Shown here: piece by piece, positions 54,949-63,900 of the stretch
Position numbering within the stretch: the first letter of the stretch is position 1
Layout: each line of letters starts with the position of its first letter
DNA from: Candidatus Latescibacterota bacterium
Lineage (GTDB): Bacteria > Latescibacterota > UBA2968
DNA: 64,000 nt
Reading direction: 5' to 3'
Assembly: GCA_022824945.1 (NCBI GenBank)
Contig: JAJDYX010000007.1
Location: forward strand, 1-64,000
Made by a program: the position numbers and the translations under genes
The notes under the pieces: model-generated
What the model was told of the DNA's origin: nothing
The model's input: only the letters and a program-made list of their open reading frames with translations
Databases searched by the model: none

Positions 54949-56013
54949 ATGTCGTCATTAAAAGAACAATACGTAGAAGAGGGATATGTCGTTGTCAAAG
55001 ATGTGCTCAATCTCGAGCGGGACATTTATCCCTTGCAAAAAGCCTATTCTGCGCTCCTTGATGCGCTGGCGCGAATTTATCTGGTTGAGACTGATTCTGA
55101 AGCACTGGATAGATTTGATGAGATGTCTTTGCCCGAGCGGTTTGCAATGTCGCTCGGTGCGAGTCGGGGAACGGTTTTGCACCATCTCGATCCCGTGCTG
55201 AATATCTTTGTTCCTACTTTTCGGTGGCGCAAAGACCTGCCCGATGCACGGATTCCCGAAATGTTTGATCTTATGCGCCATCCAAAAGTCTTAGATGTTT
55301 TGGAAGTTCTTATCGGGCCGGAGATAGCTGCGTCGCCAATTTACCATTTTAATCTCAAACTCGCTCCCGATCATCTCAAGCTGGCGGACCAGGTGGCTGG
55401 GTCCGTGGGGGCAGATCTTTCGAAGGAAGGGTTTTATACATTTCAGGTGGGCAAAACAGGATGGCATATGGACGCGGGTTCGGGCCTGAGGGATTCTCAT
55501 GAGAGCGAGATTGTCAATGCGTGGATTCCAATGACCCATGCGACCGAAGAAAATGGCTGTTTGGTCGTTATTCCCGGCAGTCACAAAGAAGGCGTAAAAT
55601 ACCATCCCTATCAGGAAAACCTCGATGGGCAGGGAATTACTCTGCCCGTTGATCCTGGAGATATTGTTTTTTTAGATAATAAAGTGATGCACAGTTCTAC
55701 GCCCAACACGAGTCGTGAAGATTATCGCTGGGCTTATAATTTCCGTTATCTTCCTATTGGACAGCCCCCTGGCCGTCCCTTTATACCGGGTTTTGTTGCG
55801 CGCAGCCGCTCGGCTCCAGAAACAGAACTACACAATGCCTACGTATGGAGCGCAATGTGGGTTCGCTGTCTGGATTATCTCACTGAAAAGGGCGTGCCCG
55901 CATCTTATGAAGACAGGAGCAAAATGGGCCTTGAAGAGGCGCGGGCGATTACCAGCCACTGGCGCGAGCTCGCCCCCGATGTGGATGGCTGGTTGAGCCT
56001 GGGAAAGGATTGA
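54949..56013 (+). CDS. Phytanoyl-CoA dioxygenase (PhyH) family protein
   Basis: 354 aa from ATG 54949, which has TAGGAG seven to eight bases upstream; an ATG 24 nt earlier has none. Iron ligands H173 and D175 (GWHMDAGSG) and H248 (VMHSSTPNTSRED), followed by arginines in YRWAYNFRYLPIGQPPGRP for 2-oxoglutarate. The middle segment GCLVVIPGSHKEG is typical. It is not close to the tandem pair at the left end. The stop is one base before the next oxidoreductase start, so the two form an operon. Confidence 0.88.
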   Translation: MSSLKEQYVEEGYVVVKDVLNLERDIYPLQKAYSALLDALARIYLVETDSEALDRFDEMSLPERFAMSLGASRGTVLHHLDPVLNIFVPTFRWRKDLPDARIPEMFDLMRHPKVLDVLEVLIGPEIAASPIYHFNLKLAPDHLKLADQVAGSVGADLSKEGFYTFQVGKTGWHMDAGSGLRDSHESEIVNAWIPMTHATEENGCLVVIPGSHKEGVKYHPYQENLDGQGITLPVDPGDIVFLDNKVMHSSTPNTSREDYRWAYNFRYLPIGQPPGRPFIPGFVARSRSAPETELHNAYVWSAMWVRCLDYLTEKGVPASYEDRSKMGLEEARAITSHWRELAPDVDGWLSLGKD

Positions 56014-56014
56014 T

Positions 56015-56980
56015 ATGGATAAGGTAAAAATTGGTATTATCGGTCTCGGTCCTTTTTGTTCGGGCTATCATGTCCCGAATTTGCTCAAGAGGTCAGATGT
56101 GGAGGTTACGGCGATTTGCGATGTTTCCGAGGAAAGTTTGGATAATCGCAATGAGGGGCTGCGTGAGAGTCGGACATTTACCGATTACCGGAATATGCTC
56201 GATCCGGATTTGGTCGATGGCGTTTTTGTGAGCACGCCCAATCAGATACATTTTGAGCCTTGTAAGTTGGCGCTTGAGCGGGGGATTCCGGCGATTGTCG
56301 ATAAACCAATGACGGTGAGTTTGGAGGATGCCGAGGAACTCGTGGCGTTGAGCAAGTCGCAAAATTGCATTTTGATGACGGCGTTTACGCGCCATTTTAT
56401 GTCCAGTACCGAGTATGTGAGAAGACAGATCGCGTCGGGTTCGGTTACGCCGCAAATGCTCACGGCTGTCCAGCGGAAAAGTCCCGTAAAGCGCAGTGTA
56501 GAAGACGGTGGCATGTTGCATCGGCGCACGATTCACATTACAGATGTTTTGCCGTGGATCACGGGCAGGCGCATAGTCAGAGTGGAGGGAAAAATTCAAT
56601 ATGAGACGGGGCATATTGAGGAAACGCTGGTGGATATGCGTCTCGAGCTTGAAGGGGGATTGCGTGCCAGTTTGCTCTGTATAAAGAGTTGCGACGAGAA
56701 TCAGGATGAGGTCAATATATATACTGACAAGCAGAGTTATCGCCTGGAACGCCAACGCCTCTATGCGATTGCGCGCAGAGATGGCTGGGCGCGCGTGGAT
56801 AACCTGCCCGAATATGGAAATTCGAGCGATCACTTCGTTGAGGCGATTAAAGGCAATTGTCCCGCTCCCAATGCCCCTTACGCCGATCCGCACAGTGATG
56901 ACGGTCTCCAGGCTCTGCGCGTTATTTTTGCCATGCACAAAGCCGCACAAACAGGGCGCGTGGTGGAGGTGGAAAAATAA
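56015..56980 (+). CDS. Gfo/Idh/MocA family oxidoreductase 4
   Basis: 321 aa. Rossmann motif KIGIIGLGPFCSGYHVP, and PAIVDKPMTVSLEDA where Asp replaces the usual Glu of E-K-P. The substrate domain is short (KRSVEDGGMLHRRTIHITD). The gene starts directly after the PhyH stop, so an oxygenase and a dehydrogenase may act in sequence on one substrate. A gene-free gap of 181 bp follows. Confidence 0.88.
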   Translation: MDKVKIGIIGLGPFCSGYHVPNLLKRSDVEVTAICDVSEESLDNRNEGLRESRTFTDYRNMLDPDLVDGVFVSTPNQIHFEPCKLALERGIPAIVDKPMTVSLEDAEELVALSKSQNCILMTAFTRHFMSSTEYVRRQIASGSVTPQMLTAVQRKSPVKRSVEDGGMLHRRTIHITDVLPWITGRRIVRVEGKIQYETGHIEETLVDMRLELEGGLRASLLCIKSCDENQDEVNIYTDKQSYRLERQRLYAIARRDGWARVDNLPEYGNSSDHFVEAIKGNCPAPNAPYADPHSDDGLQALRVIFAMHKAAQTGRVVEVEK

Positions 56981-57161
56981 AATGCATTGTCCTCAAAGGT
57001 GGTCTGAACCGTGTCACAATGACGAGCGCAAAGGAGATAAAAAATAAAAAGTGTCATAAACCATTGAGACGGCTATTGATGAAAATAGAAATGTTGGGTA
57101 TATTTGATTTGTATTTATTTTTTACAATCACAACTACAGCATAGGGGATGGGAGGAAGACA

Positions 57162-57698
57162 ATGGGTGATAATGCGGTGGAACGTCGAAAAAACGAGACC
57201 AGGCTTGATGGCATTGTTGAACAAATTGACAGAAGATTGACGATACTTGACCAGCGAGTTGACTCAAACCACAAAGATTTATTGACCAGGATGGATGACA
57301 AGTTTGCTGCTCAGTCGGCTCAGATGGATGCAAACTACAAGGACTTGCGGAACGATCACAAGACCTTGAGTACTCGTATGGATGAAAAATTTGAGGCTCA
57401 TTCAAGGGTTATCGATGACAAGTTTGCCGCTTATTCAAGAGTTATGGATGAAAATTTTGAGGCTCATTCAGTTCGGATAGATACGAATTATAAGACATTG
57501 AGTACTCGTATGGACGAAATGTTTGCCGTCCAATCAACTCGTATGGATGGAATCCACAGAGATCTGTTGGCTCGGATCGATACAAATCACAAAGATTTGT
57601 TGACCCGAATGGAAAAAGGTCAACATTGGCTCATAGGAATTGGTATTACATCAATTCTCGCGGTGGTGGGATTGTTTTTTCACCATATCAGCAACTGA
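57162..57698 (+). CDS. Hendecad-repeat coiled-coil protein with C-terminal membrane anchor
   Basis: 178 aa. Residues ~40-155 are made of about ten 11-residue units (for example VDSNHKDLLTR, MDDKFAAQSAQ, IDDKFAAYSRV, MDENFEAHSVR, IDTNHKDLLTR) with one 7-residue interruption. An 11-residue period predicts a right-handed or straight coiled coil. Residues ~158-174 are a single membrane helix (LIGIGITSILAVVGLFF) at the extreme C-terminus, so the rod would face the cytoplasm. A strong ribosome-binding site (GGGAGGA) precedes the start. I do not recognise a named family. A terminator follows. Confidence 0.7.
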   Translation: MGDNAVERRKNETRLDGIVEQIDRRLTILDQRVDSNHKDLLTRMDDKFAAQSAQMDANYKDLRNDHKTLSTRMDEKFEAHSRVIDDKFAAYSRVMDENFEAHSVRIDTNYKTLSTRMDEMFAVQSTRMDGIHRDLLARIDTNHKDLLTRMEKGQHWLIGIGITSILAVVGLFFHHISN

Positions 57699-57752
57699 CC
57701 GCTTAAAAAAAGTCGCGTGAGTATTAATCTAAACATAATCACTGACGACACA

Positions 57753-57790
57753 AAAGGCCGTCCAGCCTCAAGTTGGACGGCTTCACCTTT
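57753..57790 (+). terminator. Terminator after the coiled-coil gene
   Basis: GCCGTCCA pairs with TGGACGGC around a short loop, followed by TTCACCTTTT. It lies 55 nt after the stop of the coiled-coil gene and 30 nt before the next start. Confidence 0.65.
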
Positions 57791-57820
57791 TGGACTGAAT
57801 ATAAAATAAAGGGACTGGAA

Positions 57821-59320
57821 ATGTCAAAAACCCCAAACATCGTTTTTATTCACGCCGAGAGCATGGACGGGCGAAAGATGGGCTGTATGGGCCATCCCGC
57901 CATGCAAAATGCCACGCCCAATATGGATCGCCTTGCCAGTGATGGGGTCCTGTTTACCAATGCGTACACCAATTGCCCGGTGTGCAATCCATCGCGGGCG
58001 AGCATGTGGAGCGGGAAATATCCCAATTATTACGATTGCTGGAACAATCACGAAGGGCTGCACGAGAATGTACCCACGTATCAAAATACATTTGAGAGCG
58101 CGGGCTATCAGACCTCTGCTATCGGTCCTATCGATTACGCTTATGGCAAACACTCCATCCGCGATCGCATCGGCTCCTGGACGCGCGCGGCCAATATTCG
58201 CCGGCCTTTATGTCGCACGACCTTGCCACAAGTTGTAGATGATGGCAAGGCGAATGGGCGCGATTGGGATCGGACGTATCAGGCAGTTGATCAGTTACAG
58301 CGATACGCGAGGAGCGATCGGCCCTTCTGGCTTTATCTCACTACGGGATTGGTGCATCCCGCATTTACTGCTGAGAAACGCCATATGCCGTTGATCGATG
58401 CGGATAAAGTCGATATTCCGCCGACTTTGATGCCGCTCGAAGCCACGCACAATCAGGCAATTGCGTATCAGCGCGTGACCAAAAATTGCGATAAACAGTT
58501 CTCCGAAAACATAGTCCGAGAGATTCGGCATACTTATTTTGCGATGATCGCCGCGCTCGACGAGATGGTCGGTCGGGTGCTTCAGTCCATTGATGATCTG
58601 GGGTTGCGCGATAATACGTATGTCATTTTTTCAAGCGATCACGGCGAAATGGCCGGGGATCAAAATCAAATACTCAAGCGTTCAATGTACGAGGCATCAT
58701 CCCACGTTCCTCTCATTATTCGCGGTCCCGATGTGCAGAAAGGCGTTGTGGTCAATACGCCCGTTTCTCTCGTTGATCTATATCCCACATTTATGGATAT
58801 GGCGCGTATTTGCTATCGCGATTATGCGGATAATGCAGCGTATCCCGATGCGCTGGACGGCGAATCTCTCTTTCCACAACTCGTTGAAGGGGCAGAGCGC
58901 GAACGCGATTGGGCCATGTGCGAATACCACGGGGACCGCTGTGCTACGGGTACGTTTATGTTGCGTCAAGGTGACTGGAAATACGTCAAGCATACGGGTT
59001 TTGACTCCGAACTCTTCAATCTCAAAGACGACCCCGATGAAACGATCGATCTCGTCCATGACAAATCTGAAATTGCCCGCGAATTGGATCGGGTGCTGAC
59101 CGAGAATTTCGATTGTGAAGGTATTGATGCGCGGGCAAAAGAATACGACCGCAGAAGTTTTGTCGCCTGGCGCGATCAGGCGCAAAAAGAAGGTATTTAC
59201 AGGGATACAATGGCGCTCGTTTATAGTGGTCATGACCGCATTTGCATTGAAGACATTGCGCCCTGGACAGACGCGGATGAACAGCGGATTGAAGCATGGC
59301 TGGATGGTGGTATTAAGTAA
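57821..59320 (+). CDS. Type I sulfatase resembling arylsulfatase K
   Basis: 499 aa from ATG 57821 (AAGGGA upstream); a TTG 48 nt earlier lies inside the terminator hairpin. Formylglycine motif C-N-P-S-R at residues 55-59. The surrounding AYTNCPVCNPSRASMWSG and CWNNHEGL, then GRDWDRTYQAVDQL, YQRVTKNCDKQFS and FSSDHGEMAGDQNQILKRSMYEAS, follow human arylsulfatase K as I remember it more closely than other sulfatases. ARSK is a glucuronate-2-sulfatase acting on heparan and dermatan sulfate. No signal peptide is present, so the substrate would be imported oligosaccharides. It is co-oriented with the cbiX-like gene 24 nt downstream. Confidence 0.88.
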   Translation: MSKTPNIVFIHAESMDGRKMGCMGHPAMQNATPNMDRLASDGVLFTNAYTNCPVCNPSRASMWSGKYPNYYDCWNNHEGLHENVPTYQNTFESAGYQTSAIGPIDYAYGKHSIRDRIGSWTRAANIRRPLCRTTLPQVVDDGKANGRDWDRTYQAVDQLQRYARSDRPFWLYLTTGLVHPAFTAEKRHMPLIDADKVDIPPTLMPLEATHNQAIAYQRVTKNCDKQFSENIVREIRHTYFAMIAALDEMVGRVLQSIDDLGLRDNTYVIFSSDHGEMAGDQNQILKRSMYEASSHVPLIIRGPDVQKGVVVNTPVSLVDLYPTFMDMARICYRDYADNAAYPDALDGESLFPQLVEGAERERDWAMCEYHGDRCATGTFMLRQGDWKYVKHTGFDSELFNLKDDPDETIDLVHDKSEIARELDRVLTENFDCEGIDARAKEYDRRSFVAWRDQAQKEGIYRDTMALVYSGHDRICIEDIAPWTDADEQRIEAWLDGGIK

Positions 59321-59344
59321 TTATTTTTTATTCACTTAACAAAT

Positions 59345-59704
59345 ATGCCTACCGCACTTCTCATTGTCGATCACGGTTCCAGGCGTGAAGAAGCCAATCA
59401 GATGCTTCACGGCGTTGGCGATATTTTGCGTCGAGCGCGCCCCGATATCATTGTCCACATCGCGCATATGGAACTGGCCGAACCCACTATTAGACAGGGT
59501 ATTGATGCGTGTGTGCGCGAGGGGGCGAGTGAGATCGTTGTTCATCCCTATATGCTGTCTCCTGGACGCCATGCTACAGAGGATATTCCGCGTATGGCAA
59601 CAGAAGCCGGGGCGGCATATCCAGATGTGCATATCCGCGTTACCGAACCTCTGGGCCTGCACGAAAAACTCTGCGAGGTTATTCTCCAACGCGCCGGGTT
59701 GTGA
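59345..59704 (+). CDS. cbiX: CbiX-type sirohydrochlorin chelatase-like protein
   Basis: 119 aa, the length of the short CbiX form. LLIVDHGSRREEAN at the N-terminus carries the conserved His, and VVHPYMLSPGRHATEDIP the second His. These proteins insert cobalt or iron into sirohydrochlorin, or act as small metal chelatases in siroheme and B12 synthesis. No other tetrapyrrole gene lies in the window. There is no good ribosome-binding site. The gene nearly overlaps the MFS transporter gene, so the two are probably expressed together. Confidence 0.8.
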   Translation: MPTALLIVDHGSRREEANQMLHGVGDILRRARPDIIVHIAHMELAEPTIRQGIDACVREGASEIVVHPYMLSPGRHATEDIPRMATEAGAAYPDVHIRVTEPLGLHEKLCEVILQRAGL

Positions 59705-59718
59705 GAAAAGGCTATTCT

Positions 59719-60954
59719 ATGTCCACAGAAACAGCGCCATCTTTGCGTTCTGATTCAAGAGGGACGCTTCGCCCTGTTTTTTATATTACTGCTGCACACA
59801 TGGCGTTGGATTTTTATATGGTCCTCACGCCGCCATTGTGGGCTTTTTTTCAGAGTCATTACAATCTCACGGTGGCGCAGTTTGCCTATTTGCCCACGGT
59901 GATTGTCTTTTGCGGTTCTATCGCGCAGCCCTTTATGGGATATTTTAGCGATGGACGCGACCGCATGGCCCTCGCTGCGCTGGGACTTTTTGCCACGGGC
60001 ATTTTTGTCTCTTGTATCGGTTTTGCCCCCACCGTTTATATACTCGCTGCTTTTTTAATTTTTGCGTCTTTTGGATCCTCTCTTTTTCATCCAACCGCCG
60101 GAGGATTGGTTACGGCTTTAACGCCGCATCGGGCCAATCTGTCTATGGCCATTTTCCTGACGGGGGGAACGCTCGGCATGGCGCTCGCTTCAATTACTGG
60201 AACGCAGATTGTCGAGCGATACGGCATCGAATATTTGTGGCTTATTGTTATCCCCGTCTTGATTCTCGCGCCATTTATCCTGTGGCAGTCTCGAAAAGTC
60301 CCCGTGCATGAACGCCGCGTAACCGCGGGCAAAATCGATTTCTCCATTTTGAGAAAAACCCGCTCTCTGCGGACGATTTTTGCTTTTTTGAACAAAACCC
60401 GCTCTTTGTGGACGCTTTTTGCCATTAGTGTTTTGCGCTCTATTATTCACACGGGGTTTGTCAGTTTTACGGCGATTCTAGGAGCATCTCGCGGTTGGAC
60501 TACCAGCGAAATCGGCTGGGTTTTTTCCTGTTATTTGCTTTCCAGCACGCTGGGGCGCATCACGGGTGGCTATCTGGCAGATCGCATGTCTCAACGCAAA
60601 CTTCTGGCTTTTTCATGTGCTTCATCCGCAATTTTTCACGCGGGTTTTTGTCTGACAGATGGGTACCTGGCGCTTATTTCGTTTTTTGTGGCCGGGTATT
60701 TGTTCGATCTCGGCATTACGACGAATATCTCTTTGGCGCAACGCGCCTTGCCGCACAATACGAGTACGGCGACTGGATTGGTGATGGGCTTTTCCTGGGG
60801 CATGGCGGGCCTTGCCATGATTGGCGTGGGGAGCCTTGCGGAGTGGACTTCTACTGCTACTGCGCTTACGGTTGTATCCATGGTGCTCATTCCGGCAGCT
60901 TTTCTGGTCGCACTGCTGCCTGCGGAGTATGGCGAGGTAAAAAATAAAAGGTGA
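59719..60954 (+). CDS. Major facilitator superfamily transporter (fosmidomycin-resistance-like)
   Basis: 411 aa from ATG 59719 (AAAGG upstream); an in-frame GTG at 59701 overlaps the cbiX stop. About twelve hydrophobic helices are visible, with FYITAAHMALDFYMVLTPPLWAFFQ at the N-terminus and GYFSDGRDRMALAALGL as the typical loop 2-3 motif. The overall pattern resembles the Fsr/fosmidomycin-resistance efflux group. The central cytoplasmic loop has a 13-residue tandem duplication (KTRSLRTIFAFLN / KTRSLWTLFAIS). Direction and substrate cannot be told from sequence. Confidence 0.85.
   Translation: MSTETAPSLRSDSRGTLRPVFYITAAHMALDFYMVLTPPLWAFFQSHYNLTVAQFAYLPTVIVFCGSIAQPFMGYFSDGRDRMALAALGLFATGIFVSCIGFAPTVYILAAFLIFASFGSSLFHPTAGGLVTALTPHRANLSMAIFLTGGTLGMALASITGTQIVERYGIEYLWLIVIPVLILAPFILWQSRKVPVHERRVTAGKIDFSILRKTRSLRTIFAFLNKTRSLWTLFAISVLRSIIHTGFVSFTAILGASRGWTTSEIGWVFSCYLLSSTLGRITGGYLADRMSQRKLLAFSCASSAIFHAGFCLTDGYLALISFFVAGYLFDLGITTNISLAQRALPHNTSTATGLVMGFSWGMAGLAMIGVGSLAEWTSTATALTVVSMVLIPAAFLVALLPAEYGEVKNKR
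60355..60422 (+). repeat. 39-bp tandem duplication within the MFS gene
   Basis: AAAACCCGCTCTCTGCGG at 60355 recurs 39 bp later with 3 mismatches in the first 29 positions, keeping the frame. The extra 13 residues fall in the loop between the two six-helix halves. Confidence 0.75.
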
Positions 60955-60960
60955 GGTGGG

Positions 60961-63900
60961 ATGGCTCACACAAAGATACGAAGACACAAAGAAAGGCGGG
61001 GGCTGGGGGCTAGGGGCTGGGGGCTGAGGTGGTGTTACGCGCTTGCTGTGGTTATAAGTAGTAGTTTTTTACAGATGGCGCACGCGCAGCCCGCGTATTC
61101 TCCCGGACAGATTCTCGTCAAGTTTCGCAGTGCAAAGCCCGCACCTGCACAATTCCGCGATCTATCAGAGCGCCATGGCGTGACTTCAATTGAACCGCTT
61201 TTTACGCCACGAAGTGCCAAGGCCGTTTATCCTCATCCCTTGACACAGGTGTACCGCGTGCGCTTGTCGGGGGATCCAATCGAAGCTGCAGCCGATTACG
61301 CATTGCGTCCCGATGTTGTGTACGCGCAGCCAAATTATTTGTTTACGCACCACCAGGTGCCCAATGACCCGCGCTACAGAGATCAATATGGCCTTCGGGT
61401 TCTCGATTGGGAGCTATTGCAACAAAATCTCGGTCCCATTCAAAAACAGATCGTTGTCGCGATCATTGATTCCGGCATCGATTATAATCACGAAGACTTG
61501 CGCGACAATATTTGGCACAATACTGCAGAAGTAGGCGGTGTGTCTGGCGTTGATGACGATGGAAATGGGTATATCGACGATATAAGGGGCTGGGATTTCA
61601 CCCATGCGCCCGATCTGCCGGGGATGGGTGATTACCTCATGCGGGATAATGATCCGCAGGATGAATCGGCGCACGGTACGCGCGTTGCCGGTATTGTTGC
61701 AGCTACGACGAATAATAACCGCGGTATTGCTGGCGTTGCGCCCAGTGCACAGATTATGGCACTGCGGGCGGGTTTGAGGCGGCTTGGAGGCATTGGCTTT
61801 CTCGAAGAAGATGACATTGCTGCGGCTATTCTCTATGCCGTGGAAAATGGCGCGCATATCATTAATATGAGTTTGGGGGGGCCTGAGCGCACATTTATCC
61901 TGAGCGATGTAATCCAATACGCGCATGCTCAGGGCGTTGTGCTCGTGGCCTCTGCGGGTAACTCGGGCGATGAGTTGGGTTATCCCGCAGGTAATCACTA
62001 TACGATTGCCGTAGGTGCGGTGAACTCCGCCGATCGCCTGGCGAGTTTTAGTAGCACAGGCGCGTCGCTCGATCTGGTTGCACCTGGTGTCAGTATTCTC
62101 AGCACCCGCCTCAACAACCGCTATGCCTCAGGCTCTGGCACTTCTTTTTCTGCGCCTCACATATCCGGTTTGGCCGCTCTGATTCTCTCGCGTCGGCCCG
62201 ATCTTTCGCCTCACTCTGTACGCAATTTGCTCATCGCATCCGCAATTGATCTGGGGCCGCTGGGTCACGACAATGAGTATGGAGCAGGGCGCGTGAGTGG
62301 GTCGCAACTCGCAAATCGCCTGAGTACTTTCGACTCACTGACGGTTGCGATTCAATCTCCTGCCAATGACGAGGGGGAAGATACCGCGTTCGATATTCGC
62401 GCTTCTGTTTCAGGCGCACAGGTCACGGGTTATCGCCTGTCTTATGGCATGGGATACAATCCACATACGTGGACACATCTTGCAGAAGGGGCGGCTTCTC
62501 GAGACATCCGCCATACGTGGGATGTTTCTGCTTTTGCAAATTCTGATGTGGTTTTGCGACTTGAGGCAGATTTATCGGATGGTGTGGTTGTGGAAGACCG
62601 CGTTCGCGTTGCCATTCAAAAAAGGGCACCCTCTATCACCGCACTTGCATGTGGCGATGTGTTGGAGGGCGACCGCCGCGTTTTTGAATGTCGCTGGCGG
62701 ACAGATCAGCGCGCACACGGGGGGATTGCCTATCGCTATGGCGCGGATTTTGATACTCTGTACACCGGCCTGGTGCAAAATAAACACCGCATTGTTTTGC
62801 CCCATACATTGCCATCAGGTGTTGTGACATTCCACGTTTTGGCCGATGGCGAAAACAATATCCGCGCGGTGCATCCGGCGCAGACAATTGATTATGTTCC
62901 TTTTCGCGTCCCGCAAAATGGCTTTGTGGAAAGGGGCACATTGCCCGATGGTTTTTTGTCTGATCGCGCGTCGGATTTTGACCGCGATGGCAGGCTGGAA
63001 ATCGCGCTTATGCCCTATATTACGGGCAATACTTATGGACCAGTGCATATTTACGAACGCCAGACGGATGGTAGATTTACCGATGAATTTCAAAGCGATG
63101 AGCGTTTTTTGCCCTGGGCAATTGGCGATATTACAAATGATGGGACCGATGATTTATTAGGCGTGACTTATGAGCGTCTTGTGCTTTTTACAAATAGCTT
63201 CTCCAATCCCTATCCCACTCAGGTAGAATTTGAACAGCTCGGCACATGGGGGGGCGATTTTGCCGATGTGGATGGCGATAGCATTCCCGATATTATCGCT
63301 CGTGCAGGCGATCAGCGAGGTATCCGCGTGATTCGCAATCTCGGCAGTGTGATCCGCGAGGAGACATTTCTCGCGGATCCTTCACAGGGGATTGGCGACC
63401 TTGGCCCGCGCTTTGTGGTTGCAGACTTTGATTGGGACGAGCAGCGGGAAATTCTCGCTGGCGATGCCGATGGCGATCTCTGGATGTACGAATATCGCGC
63501 GGGGGAATACGTGCAGACATGGTACTTGCCGGGCGATGGGGATGCGCGCTGGATTGGCGGAGGTATGGATTTGGACGGCGATGGGGTAATCGAATTTGCC
63601 GTTGCACGCGCCTATACAGATGCCTATGATCCTTCCAATGGTTTCTGGGAACTGGAGATTTACAGCATGCGTGCGCCCGATACTTATGCACGCGAATGGA
63701 CGACGCGGATCAACGGCGTAGCGACTACGGGCAATGGAATTTCAGCAGGGGATATCGATGGGGATGGACTGGCCGATTTGATAGTATGCCTGCGTCCAGA
63801 TCTCTATGCTTTTCGCGCAGAGAAGTCCGATTACTATCGCCCGATCTGGCATACGCCGGTGGATTTGATGCGCCGCGCACTCATTGTCGATCTGGACAAA

